The notes beneath the pieces are model-generated. The model did no database searches and was not told the DNA's origin. It saw only the letters and a program-made list of their open reading frames with translations. Shown here piece after piece: positions 1 through 5,986 of a stretch of 6,585 nt of DNA. The position numbers and the translations under genes were made by a program. Within the stretch, counting starts at the first letter, position 1. Each line of letters begins with the position of its first letter. Source of the stretch: ChocPot-Mid sp964511865. GTDB taxonomy: Bacteria; Bacteroidota; Ignavibacteria; Kapaibacteriales; UBA2268. The stretch spans positions 1-6,585 of the forward strand of contig CAZEHW010000203.1 of the NCBI GenBank assembly GCA_964511865.1, read 5' to 3'.

Positions 1-100
1 TACCTACCAATCTTTCTCCACCTAATTATTTCCAACTCTTCAATATTATTCATATATTAGTAATTAGTCTTTTAGTACTTTTATTGATAGTATTGAATAC

Positions 101-105
101 GGAGG
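101..105 (+). promoter_or_regulatory. Shine-Dalgarno site that fixes the lipoprotein start
   Basis: GGAGG followed by five A residues directly before ATG 111. It is the strongest Shine-Dalgarno match seen in the window and argues against the longer in-frame TTG start at 84, which would put extra residues before the signal peptide. Confidence 0.75.
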
Positions 106-110
106 AAAAA

Positions 111-827
111 ATGAAAAGATTTTTGGTCATAATTATATTCACAATTTTTTTGTGTCTTAGCTCTTGTTACGAGCCGATTCCCGGTTCGGGTAATGTCATT
201 AAATATCCGGAAAACTTCGGGACAACAATTAACTCGATTACATTGAATAGTATTGGCAATGTTTTTGTAACAGCCGGATCCCCACAAGAAGTTGAAATAG
301 AAGTTGATGATAATTTTGTAAAGGATATTAAATTGGAAGTCAACAATAAAAAATTGACAATAAAAACACTACGTAGCATAGGTCCTACCGTTTTGAACAT
401 ATACATTACAATTGCAGATATAGCCGAATTGATTAATAGCGGCAGCGGGAAAATAATCGTTCAAAATAATTTCAATCAAGGCAGTTCTTTATTTTTAACT
501 GTCAGCGGTTCGGGTAACATCGAGATTAATAACTTTAGTGCAAATGACTGTATTGTAACGAACACAGGTTCCGGAAGTGTCATTACGAATTCCGGAAATG
601 TAAACAATGGAGATTATTCATTAAGCGGTAGCGGTTATATCAACTTTGCATCAGTAATCAATACTGAAGTAGTAGCAACAAACAGTGGCTCAGGAAAAAT
701 ATTATTTACAGTAACCGACGTCTTGGACGCAACAATCACTGGAAGCGGAAATATTGAGTATTGGGGCAATCCTATAGACGTTACTCACAACATTACTGGA
801 AGCGGGAAGCTGATTAAGAGGAATTGA
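111..827 (+). CDS. Lipoprotein with head-GIN (DUF2807-type) beta-repeat domain
   Basis: Predicted lipid-anchored cell-envelope protein of 238 residues; biochemical function unknown. I chose ATG 111 over an in-frame TTG at 84 because GGAGG lies just upstream (101-105) and the protein then begins with a proper signal: MKR, a hydrophobic stretch (about residues 4-15), and a lipobox LSSC with the lipidated Cys at 19. The mature part is rich in Gly, Ser, Asn, Thr and Ile, with Gly-Ser-Gly triplets at residues 25, 111, 133, 153, 173, 193, 211 and 230. Seven of these, from 111 on, recur every 18-22 residues, as expected for turns of a parallel beta-helix. This matches the DUF2807 'putative auto-transporter adhesin, head GIN' family, common in Bacteroidota. 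Despite that family name, no autotransporter barrel is present. It stands alone on this strand and converges on the next gene with an 11-bp gap. Family is recognised by motif; role is unassigned. Confidence 0.85.
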   Translation: MKRFLVIIIFTIFLCLSSCYEPIPGSGNVIKYPENFGTTINSITLNSIGNVFVTAGSPQEVEIEVDDNFVKDIKLEVNNKKLTIKTLRSIGPTVLNIYITIADIAELINSGSGKIIVQNNFNQGSSLFLTVSGSGNIEINNFSANDCIVTNTGSGSVITNSGNVNNGDYSLSGSGYINFASVINTEVVATNSGSGKILFTVTDVLDATITGSGNIEYWGNPIDVTHNITGSGKLIKRN

Positions 828-838
828 TAGAGAAAACA

Positions 839-2962
839 TCAATCTCCACCATCTAATCTCTCCTCAACATCAAACGTCGCTATACTTACTGCCCTCAAAA
901 ATTCATAAGAAATTGGCATTCCCTTGCCCTGCTTCAATGCATCTATCACTGCAAAGACTTCTTCGCGGTGTCCCTTTCTACCGTCATAAGTTTTCTTTGT
1001 TTGCTTTGAGTTTCTGTATAAGTCGAGTGTACGGAAATCATTCATTATTGCGGAACTGCCTTCGCAAAATACTTCGCAGTATTCCTTTGGTAATCCTTTG
1101 TCGCCATTTGCAAGATATTGAACAGTACCGACTGAGCCATCAGAGAATTTCATTGTTATAACAACATTATCGCGGTTCTTCATGTCATTGTCTGCTGTTG
1201 AAAGAGAAACGGCATGGATGCTGACAGGTAAAGAATCAGTCATATAAACCATACAGTCTATGAAATGGCATGCTTCACCGATTATTCTGCCACCATGCTC
1301 AGGCAATTGAGACCAATGACCTTTAGGTATATATCCCGCATTAACTCTATAAAGCAAACTCATGGGTGCTTTTCTTTCGCTGAAGAATTTTTTCATGTCG
1401 ACAAATGGCTGTGAAAATCTGCGGTTATATCCGACCATCACACGACCATTATGTTCTTTGACTGCTTTGTCAATTTCTTCAAGCTCTGCAAAATTGACTG
1501 CCAGCGGTTTCTCGACATAAACCGGTTTACCTGCTTTAATTGATTCAATCACAAATTTTGCGTGAATATCGTGACGCGTTGCACAAAAAACTGTATTTAC
1601 ATCTTTATGATTTATCATCTCAATCGAATCAGTTGAACTCAATGCAAATCCAAATTTTTTTGTGGCAGATTGCGATGTAGCAGGTTCGGCTGTTGTTACA
1701 GCTACTAAATCAACTCCTGCTTTTTTCAAATTCGGAATTAAATATGTTTGTCCAAAAGTTCCCGCACCGAGAAAAGCAATTTTAACATCTGACTTTGGTT
1801 CGTAATGTTTTAGTTCTATTGTTCTTTTGATATTCTTATCCTTTATTTCAGGATATTTTAGAAGAATACCGAGAAATTTTTCAGCAGTTTTTCCTGTGAT
1901 AATTTCATAAGCTTTGACTGCATCCTTAATATCAAATGTATGAGAGGTCATTGAAGCGACATCCATTTTTCCCTGAGAAATCAATTCGAGGAAAGATTGC
2001 ATATTGCGATTTTCTGTCCAGCGGACATAAGCAGGAGGATAGTCCTGTCCCAATTCTTCGTAAAAAGCATCATATCTTCCGGGACCGTAACTGCAGGAAA
2101 TTGTGATTTCAAGTTCTTTCTGATAAAACGGTGAACGCTGAATGTTCATGCCAACGGCACCAACAACAACTACTCTGCCTTTTTTCCTTGCCAATTGAAT
2201 GGCAAGTTCCATCGGTTCATTTGAACCGGTGCTTGCAGTGATTATTACAGCATCACATCCCAAACCTTTTGTAAACGCATTTACATTTTTTACATAATCA
2301 TTACTGCTCGGATATGTTACATCGCAACCATACTTTTTTGCCTGATCAAATAATGATTCGTCAATATCCATACCGACAACATTGCAACCCGAAGCTTTAA
2401 GCAATTGAACAGTAATTTGCCCTAACAAGCCCAAGCCGATGACGGCTACATTTTCACCTAAACGAACATTTGCCTGTCTTACTCCCTGCATGGCTATTGA
2501 GCCAAGAGTTGTGTATGATGCATCTTCAAAACTGACATTTTCGGGTATTTTACAAGCTAAATTTTTGGGGATGGCAATATAATCTGCATGATTTGCATAA
2601 CCCGCACCACCACATGCAACTCTGTCGCCAATTGCAAAATCATCGCAATCTGTTTCGACAACAACTCCTGAAGCACTGTATCCCAATACTTTATAATCTT
2701 CAAGCTTGGACATCACTCTGTCATAAGTGGATTTGATTCCTTCCTTTTTGACATAATCCAAAATGAGCTTAACCTGTTCGGGTTGCTTTTTCGCCCTTTG
2801 GAGCAGTGAAGATTGTGCATTTGTAACGGATGTTTTTTCCGTCCCTGCACTGATAAGCGAGTAAGCTGTTTTGACTAAAATCCCGTTTTTCGGACATTCG
2901 GGAGCGGGAAGTTCTTCCACTAGCATTTCCCCTGACTTTTGATATTGAACTACCTGAAGCAT
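839..2962 (-). CDS. Bi-domain oxidoreductase: zinc-less MDR dehydrogenase fused to Gfo/Idh/MocA oxidoreductase
   Basis: Cytoplasmic 707-residue protein with two NAD(P)-dependent halves; substrate unknown. Residues 1-370 are a medium-chain dehydrogenase: a GroES-like start, then a Rossmann fold with GLGLLG (176-181) and an acidic Asp199 after the second strand, typical of NAD preference. The catalytic zinc ligands of alcohol dehydrogenases are not seen: the usual Cys region reads SAGTEKT (38-44) and the usual GHE reads GYS (94-96). Residues 392-700 are Gfo/Idh/MocA-like, with GAGTFG (399-404), the family EKP at 484-486 (Lys485) and a candidate catalytic His566 in GEACHFID. The length and domain order fit the 'bi-domain-containing oxidoreductase' family, which is often found among exopolysaccharide and sugar-modification genes; none are visible here. 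A sugar or nucleotide-sugar substrate is therefore inference. ATG 2962 is the natural start, though no Shine-Dalgarno site precedes it. The reading frame is intact. Confidence 0.9.
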   Translation of the reverse strand: MLQVVQYQKSGEMLVEELPAPECPKNGILVKTAYSLISAGTEKTSVTNAQSSLLQRAKKQPEQVKLILDYVKKEGIKSTYDRVMSKLEDYKVLGYSASGVVVETDCDDFAIGDRVACGGAGYANHADYIAIPKNLACKIPENVSFEDASYTTLGSIAMQGVRQANVRLGENVAVIGLGLLGQITVQLLKASGCNVVGMDIDESLFDQAKKYGCDVTYPSSNDYVKNVNAFTKGLGCDAVIITASTGSNEPMELAIQLARKKGRVVVVGAVGMNIQRSPFYQKELEITISCSYGPGRYDAFYEELGQDYPPAYVRWTENRNMQSFLELISQGKMDVASMTSHTFDIKDAVKAYEIITGKTAEKFLGILLKYPEIKDKNIKRTIELKHYEPKSDVKIAFLGAGTFGQTYLIPNLKKAGVDLVAVTTAEPATSQSATKKFGFALSSTDSIEMINHKDVNTVFCATRHDIHAKFVIESIKAGKPVYVEKPLAVNFAELEEIDKAVKEHNGRVMVGYNRRFSQPFVDMKKFFSERKAPMSLLYRVNAGYIPKGHWSQLPEHGGRIIGEACHFIDCMVYMTDSLPVSIHAVSLSTADNDMKNRDNVVITMKFSDGSVGTVQYLANGDKGLPKEYCEVFCEGSSAIMNDFRTLDLYRNSKQTKKTYDGRKGHREEVFAVIDALKQGKGMPISYEFLRAVSIATFDVEERLDGGD

Positions 2963-2972
2963 AGAGTTTTCA

Positions 2973-2980
2973 CAAAATTA
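2973..2980 (-). promoter_or_regulatory. Candidate Bacteroidota-type -7 element for the bi-domain oxidoreductase
   Basis: The - strand reads TAATTTTG, a full match to the TAnnTTTG -7 consensus known in Bacteroidota. It ends 10 bases before ATG 2962, so the transcript leader would be only a few bases, consistent with the absence of a Shine-Dalgarno site. Upstream TTTG copies (a possible -33 element) exist, but their spacing of about 14 or 24 bp is not ideal. In AT-rich DNA the match could be chance. Confidence 0.3.
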
Positions 2981-3006
2981 TCAATTTAACAAACCAAATA
3001 ATTTCA

Positions 3007-3034
3007 AAGTTAAGAATTTAAGAGGAATTAACTT
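3007..3034. repeat. Inverted repeat AAGTTAA / TTAACTT upstream of the bi-domain gene
   Basis: Perfect 7-bp arms at 3007-3013 and 3028-3034 are separated by 14 bp. It lies 45-72 bp before the ATG of the bi-domain oxidoreductase, beyond the amt terminator, so an operator is possible. There is no T-run and the arms are AT-only apart from one G-C pair, so an RNA hairpin would be weak. Confidence 0.3.
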
Positions 3035-3060
3035 AAAAAGAATTTTAATATATTGAACCT

Positions 3061-3098
3061 ATTAAAAAAATAATCCCGGCAACGTATGTTATCGGGAT
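3061..3098 (-). terminator. Intrinsic terminator of the porin-amt unit
   Basis: On the - strand, starting 40 bases after the amt stop codon, ATCCCG and CGGGAT arms (3093-3098 and 3073-3078) form a stem. Inside it AAC/GTT (3088-3090 with 3081-3083) pair around a four-base loop, with a small internal mismatch. The stem is followed by a run of seven T (3064-3070) set in TTATTTTTTTAAT. GC-rich stem plus U-tract in this orientation is the classical rho-independent form and separates the unit from the bi-domain gene. Confidence 0.8.
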
Positions 3099-3137
3099 CA
3101 TATTATTCAAAAAATTCTAATAAATATTTAATATTAT

Positions 3138-4355
3138 TTAAAGAGAACCTGCATCATATGCTTGTTCCCCGTGTAAAGACATATCAAGTCCTAATATTTC
3201 ATCTTCTTCACTAACCTTAACAGGGGTAATGAAATTAATAATAATAAGCATTACGTAAGTAAAGATAAAGGAATAGACAGCCGCAATTATCACTGCAATT
3301 GTTTGAACAAAGAAGAAACTTGAATTACCAAAAATCAAACCGTCATTTCCAGCAGGATTAAATACTTTGGAGGCAAAAACTCCAAGAAGTAATGTTCCGA
3401 TGACTCCACCTACACCGTGAACTCCCCAAACATCCAAAGCATCATCCCACTTCATCTTATTTTTGAATTCTACTGCTATATAGCAAACAGCACCTGCGGC
3501 AATACCTATTATTGGTGATGACCACACAGGGACAAATCCCGCACAAGGGGTAATAGTAGCTAACCCTGCAATAGAACCTGTTAACAAACCTACAAATTTG
3601 GGTTTCTTTTTCAATGACCACTCTATGACCAACCAGGTTATTGTAGCAAATGATGCGGCAATATCAGTGTTAATAAATGCTAATGATGTTATAAAATCAA
3701 CAGCTACCTCACTGCCTGCATTGAAACCATACCATCCGAACCATAGCAAGCCGCTTCCAATCGCAACTAAAGGAATGCTATTCGGAGTTGAGTTTTTATC
3801 AAACCTGTCTTTTACATAAAATATTGATGCCAAAGCAGCGAATCCTGCTTTAGCCTGCTGAACAATTCCACCGGAAAAATCGTGTACACCACATGTTGCA
3901 ATTAAACCACATCCACAATTCATATGAACAAATGGATAATATACCAAAATTTGCCAAATTGTGAGGAATATCAAATATGCCTTAAATGTTACACGATTAA
4001 CAAATGCTCCTGTAATTAAAGCAGGTGTTATTATAGCAAACATCATCTGATATGCAACAAAAACAAGTTCGGGGATTTTCCCGTTAGAAAAGATTGAATC
4101 AACACCTATTCCGATTAAAAAAGCTTTGTCGAAATTTCCGATTATTCCACCTTCTCCACCACTAAAGCAGAGCGAATAACCAAAAACTATCCAAAGAACA
4201 GTGGTCCATCCTAATGACACAAAACTTTGTATCATGATTCCCAGAATATTTCTTTTTGTGGCAAGTCCTCCATAAAAGAAAGCTAATGCAGGTGTCATCA
4301 GCATTACAAGACTTGTAGCAAGAAGCATAAAACCTGTAGATCCAGTATCAATCAT
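3138..4355 (-). CDS. amt: Ammonium transporter (Amt/MEP/Rh family) with altered pore residues
   Basis: Inner-membrane channel of 405 residues, near the usual mature length, that would move ammonium/ammonia inward. ATG 4355 is chosen over GTG 4364 because AAGGTG sits six bases before it. Family landmarks: FYGGLATKRN (27-36), GFNAGS (210-215), HGVGG (313-317) and the C-terminal GLDxxxHGExAY tail (389-400) that in relatives contacts PII. By alignment to E. coli AmtB, Phe106 and Phe211 (Phe gate), Ser215, Asp159 and His313 (AmtB His318) are kept. AmtB His168 aligns to Gln167 (GGIVQQAKAG) and AmtB Trp148 aligns to Cys147 (HMNCGCG). Other changes cluster there (Asn146, Cys149, Lys169). The reading frame is intact, so this is a divergent rather than a decayed gene. 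It follows the porin gene by 30 bp and ends before a terminator. No glnK is adjacent. Transport or sensing by this variant is untested. Confidence 0.93.
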   Translation of the reverse strand: MIDTGSTGFMLLATSLVMLMTPALAFFYGGLATKRNILGIMIQSFVSLGWTTVLWIVFGYSLCFSGGEGGIIGNFDKAFLIGIGVDSIFSNGKIPELVFVAYQMMFAIITPALITGAFVNRVTFKAYLIFLTIWQILVYYPFVHMNCGCGLIATCGVHDFSGGIVQQAKAGFAALASIFYVKDRFDKNSTPNSIPLVAIGSGLLWFGWYGFNAGSEVAVDFITSLAFINTDIAASFATITWLVIEWSLKKKPKFVGLLTGSIAGLATITPCAGFVPVWSSPIIGIAAGAVCYIAVEFKNKMKWDDALDVWGVHGVGGVIGTLLLGVFASKVFNPAGNDGLIFGNSSFFFVQTIAVIIAAVYSFIFTYVMLIIINFITPVKVSEEDEILGLDMSLHGEQAYDAGSL

Positions 4356-4385
4356 AATTATCACCTTTTTAAAAATTTATAAATA

Positions 4386-5135
4386 TTACAAAGTAATTCC
4401 GAATATAAAGTGTATTGCTGATGCTTGCGGATTGAAAATAACTGACGATTTAACAGGCAACTCAAAATCATTAGAGATTTTAATATTCCGGTAACCAGTA
4501 AATCCAAAATTTATAACACCTAATCCGTTTCCGAAAGCACCTGCATTTGAAGTCAACCCAAGAAAAATATCAATTTTGTTTTCTGCTATTTTTAGAGGAT
4601 AGCCAAGCTCAAAATAAGTTGAATAATAAGTATCCTCATTTTTATCTTTTTCCTCATCCAAACCCCAACGTTTGTCATTACCAAAGAAAAAGACCGAACC
4701 GAATAATTTCAATGGAAAGCTTTCTCCAAATTCATAGGAAAGTCCGGCTTCTAATGTATGGGCAGTTGTTTTATCCTTAAAATTAAAATATCTGATATCC
4801 TCTGAAGCCGGTGCGCCTGTTATGGAGGGGATATAGTAATCTGTTAATATGATTGATAGTTTATCAATGCTATATTTAGCATATAAATCAATTTCCTGAT
4901 AAAAGCTGTTAACGGCAATTGCTCCCCAGTACCCAATCTCAAAATCTCCTGTCTTTAAAGATAAAATTGGTTGAAAACTGGGTGAATTTCCATAATCTGT
5001 ACCACGAAAGATATAACGACTCATAATGTCTGCTCCGACATTCAAAGACATTTTGTCATTCTCTGCGAAAGAAGAAACATTGTTGCAAATCGACAAGAGT
5101 AATACTAATACAAGAACTTTTAATTTTGTCATCAT
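4386..5135 (-). CDS. TorF-like outer-membrane porin (Gcw_chp-type beta-barrel)
   Basis: Predicted outer-membrane beta-barrel of up to 249 residues. A Sec signal peptide is clear: MMTKLK, a Leu/Val-rich core (7-16), then SSFA with likely cleavage after Ala24. The mature protein opens with the hallmark SRYIFRG (39-45), as in the TorF/Gcw_chp putative porin family, and continues as alternating strands with aromatic girdles (for example FEIGYWGAIAV, IDLYAKYSI). It ends in a final strand HFIFGITL. Two adjacent Met codons are possible starts: 5135, four bases after GGAG, or 5132, seven bases after it. The second has better spacing, and the choice does not affect the mature protein. It lies 30 bp before amt on the same strand. 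From memory, similar porins neighbour PII and Amt genes in other Bacteroidota, suggesting outer-membrane passage of ammonium or another nitrogen solute. Substrate is inference. Confidence 0.82.
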   Translation of the reverse strand: MMTKLKVLVLVLLLSICNNVSSFAENDKMSLNVGADIMSRYIFRGTDYGNSPSFQPILSLKTGDFEIGYWGAIAVNSFYQEIDLYAKYSIDKLSIILTDYYIPSITGAPASEDIRYFNFKDKTTAHTLEAGLSYEFGESFPLKLFGSVFFFGNDKRWGLDEEKDKNEDTYYSTYFELGYPLKIAENKIDIFLGLTSNAGAFGNGLGVINFGFTGYRNIKISNDFELPVKSSVIFNPQASAIHFIFGITL

Positions 5136-5155
5136 AATTCTCCAATAAAATGAAA

Positions 5156-5163
5156 CAAAATTA
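5156..5163 (-). promoter_or_regulatory. Candidate -7 element for the porin-amt unit
   Basis: The - strand reads TAATTTTG, matching TAnnTTTG exactly. It ends 20 bases before ATG 5135, which would leave a short leader holding the GGAG ribosome site (5139-5142). I see no convincing TTTG -33 element at the usual distance; the nearest is TTTC. The same octamer precedes the bi-domain oxidoreductase. Confidence 0.4.
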
Positions 5164-5206
5164 CACTAATAATAAAAAATGTGAAATAGTTGAAAATCTG
5201 ATTTTC

Positions 5207-5232
5207 CTATCAGCAAATTTTGTATTTGATAG
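5207..5232. repeat. Inverted repeat CTATCA / TGATAG
   Basis: Six-bp arms at 5207-5212 and 5227-5232 with a 14-bp centre that contains a second short pairing (CAAAT/ATTTG). It lies 72-97 bp upstream of the porin ATG, just upstream of the candidate -7 region, where a regulator could bind. No T-run follows on either strand, so it is not a good terminator. Confidence 0.3.
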
Positions 5233-5240
5233 ATATAATC

Positions 5241-5254
5241 CCTTAAAGTTAAGG
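5241..5254. promoter_or_regulatory. Candidate operator: palindrome CCTTAA-AG-TTAAGG
   Basis: A perfect 6-bp inverted repeat with a 2-bp centre, 106-119 bp before the porin ATG, in the 195-bp gap between the response-regulator gene and the porin. Further copies of the half-site occur at 5276-5281 (CCTTAA) and 5331-5336 (TTAAGG, overlapping the regulator stop codon). The 2-bp spacer makes a terminator hairpin impossible without opening the stem, so protein binding is the better reading. Head-to-head half-sites with a 2-bp gap resemble the arrangement used by NarL-family regulators, and one is encoded next door. The base sequence itself is not the NarL consensus. Confidence 0.4.
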
Positions 5255-5330
5255 CAATAAATTAATTTAGTTTGTCCTTAATTTTGTACGAATTTAATAA
5301 TGTAGCAATAATTATTTTAGTGATAAATAT

Positions 5331-5984
5331 TTAAGGTTCAATTAACTTATTCTTAACAGCGAACAGGGTAAGCTGAGCAGAGTTTTTTAATTTTAATTTT
5401 TGCAAAATATGGTTTTTATGTGTGTCAACTGTTTTGATGCTGATAAATAATTTTTCAGCAATTTCTTTATTAGTCAGACCGCTCGCAGAAAGCTTTAAAA
5501 TCTCAATTTCTCTTTGGGTAAGTGATTCCTGTTCCATCAGGTTTTGTTCAGTGCGGTAGTTTTGAATATAATTATTGAAAAAATATTCTGTGATTTCTTT
5601 GCTGAAGTACTGACCTCCATTATTAATTGTATTTATTGCTTCAATAAGTTCCTTAATTGAGGTGTCCTTAGGTAAATAGCCATCAGCTCCTGCTTTAACT
5701 GAATTCTGTATAAATTCATAATTTGAATGCATTGATAATATCAGCACTTTCAAAGAAGGATGTTCTTTTTTGATTAGTTTTGTTACTTCGAGTCCGGAAA
5801 TTCCTTTCATTGTGATGTCTGTGATAATGATATCACTTTTTAGATTTTCTATTTCACCTAATAGTTCCTCTCCTGAGTTCACGGTTCCAGCTATTTCAAA
5901 ATTTTCAACCTCTGATAACAAGGAGACCATTCCATCGAGGAAAATTTTATGGTCATCAGCTAAAATTATTTTTATTTTATTCAT
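5331..5984 (-). CDS. NarL/FixJ-family response regulator (receiver + LuxR-type HTH)
   Basis: Cytoplasmic transcription factor of 217 residues, the usual length for the NarL/LuxR group. The receiver domain (1-120) has the acidic pair Asp10-Asp11, phospho-acceptor Asp56 in the strand IIITD, Ser84 at the switch position and Lys106 in GYLPKD, so phosphorylation chemistry looks intact. A linker rich in Gln, Asn and Glu (140-154) leads to a GerE/LuxR helix-turn-helix (155-212) with LTQREIEIL, the TNKEIAEKLF scaffold and the recognition helix in SIKTVDTHKNHI (182-193). The start ATG 5984 lies two bases after the stop codon of the upstream kinase gene and has no Shine-Dalgarno site, so translational coupling is likely. 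Its partner is therefore the adjacent kinase. The target genes are unknown; the porin-amt unit directly downstream is the obvious candidate. I see no terminator after it. Confidence 0.95.
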   Translation of the reverse strand: MNKIKIILADDHKIFLDGMVSLLSEVENFEIAGTVNSGEELLGEIENLKSDIIITDITMKGISGLEVTKLIKKEHPSLKVLILSMHSNYEFIQNSVKAGADGYLPKDTSIKELIEAINTINNGGQYFSKEITEYFFNNYIQNYRTEQNLMEQESLTQREIEILKLSASGLTNKEIAEKLFISIKTVDTHKNHILQKLKLKNSAQLTLFAVKNKLIEP

Positions 5985-5986
5985 AA

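Noticed and set aside
1..83. End of an upstream gene or an RNA gene at the left edge
   Set aside because: AT-rich non-coding sequence with no open frame, tRNA-like fold or clear terminator that I can see; a promoter for the lipoprotein probably lies here, but TACTTTTA at 76-83 is only a partial -7 match.
823..843. Possible terminator hairpin ATTGAT / ATCAAT in the 11-bp gap between the convergent genes
   Set aside because: Only a 6-bp AT-rich stem with a 9-base loop, no U-tract on either strand, and it overlaps both coding ends; probably chance.
913..1161. Open frames opposite or within the real genes, such as this one, 3598-3819 (+) and 4547-4780 (+)
   Set aside because: They lie wholly antisense to well-supported genes, lack ribosome sites and give sequences without family motifs; treated as shadows.
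4356..4364. GTG start at 4364 for the ammonium transporter
   Set aside because: The AAGGTG ribosome site overlaps this GTG and sits at ideal spacing for ATG 4355, which gives a normal N-terminus.
5279..5286. TAATTTTG on the + strand as a promoter
   Set aside because: No + strand gene follows it and no TTTG element lies at a suitable distance upstream.
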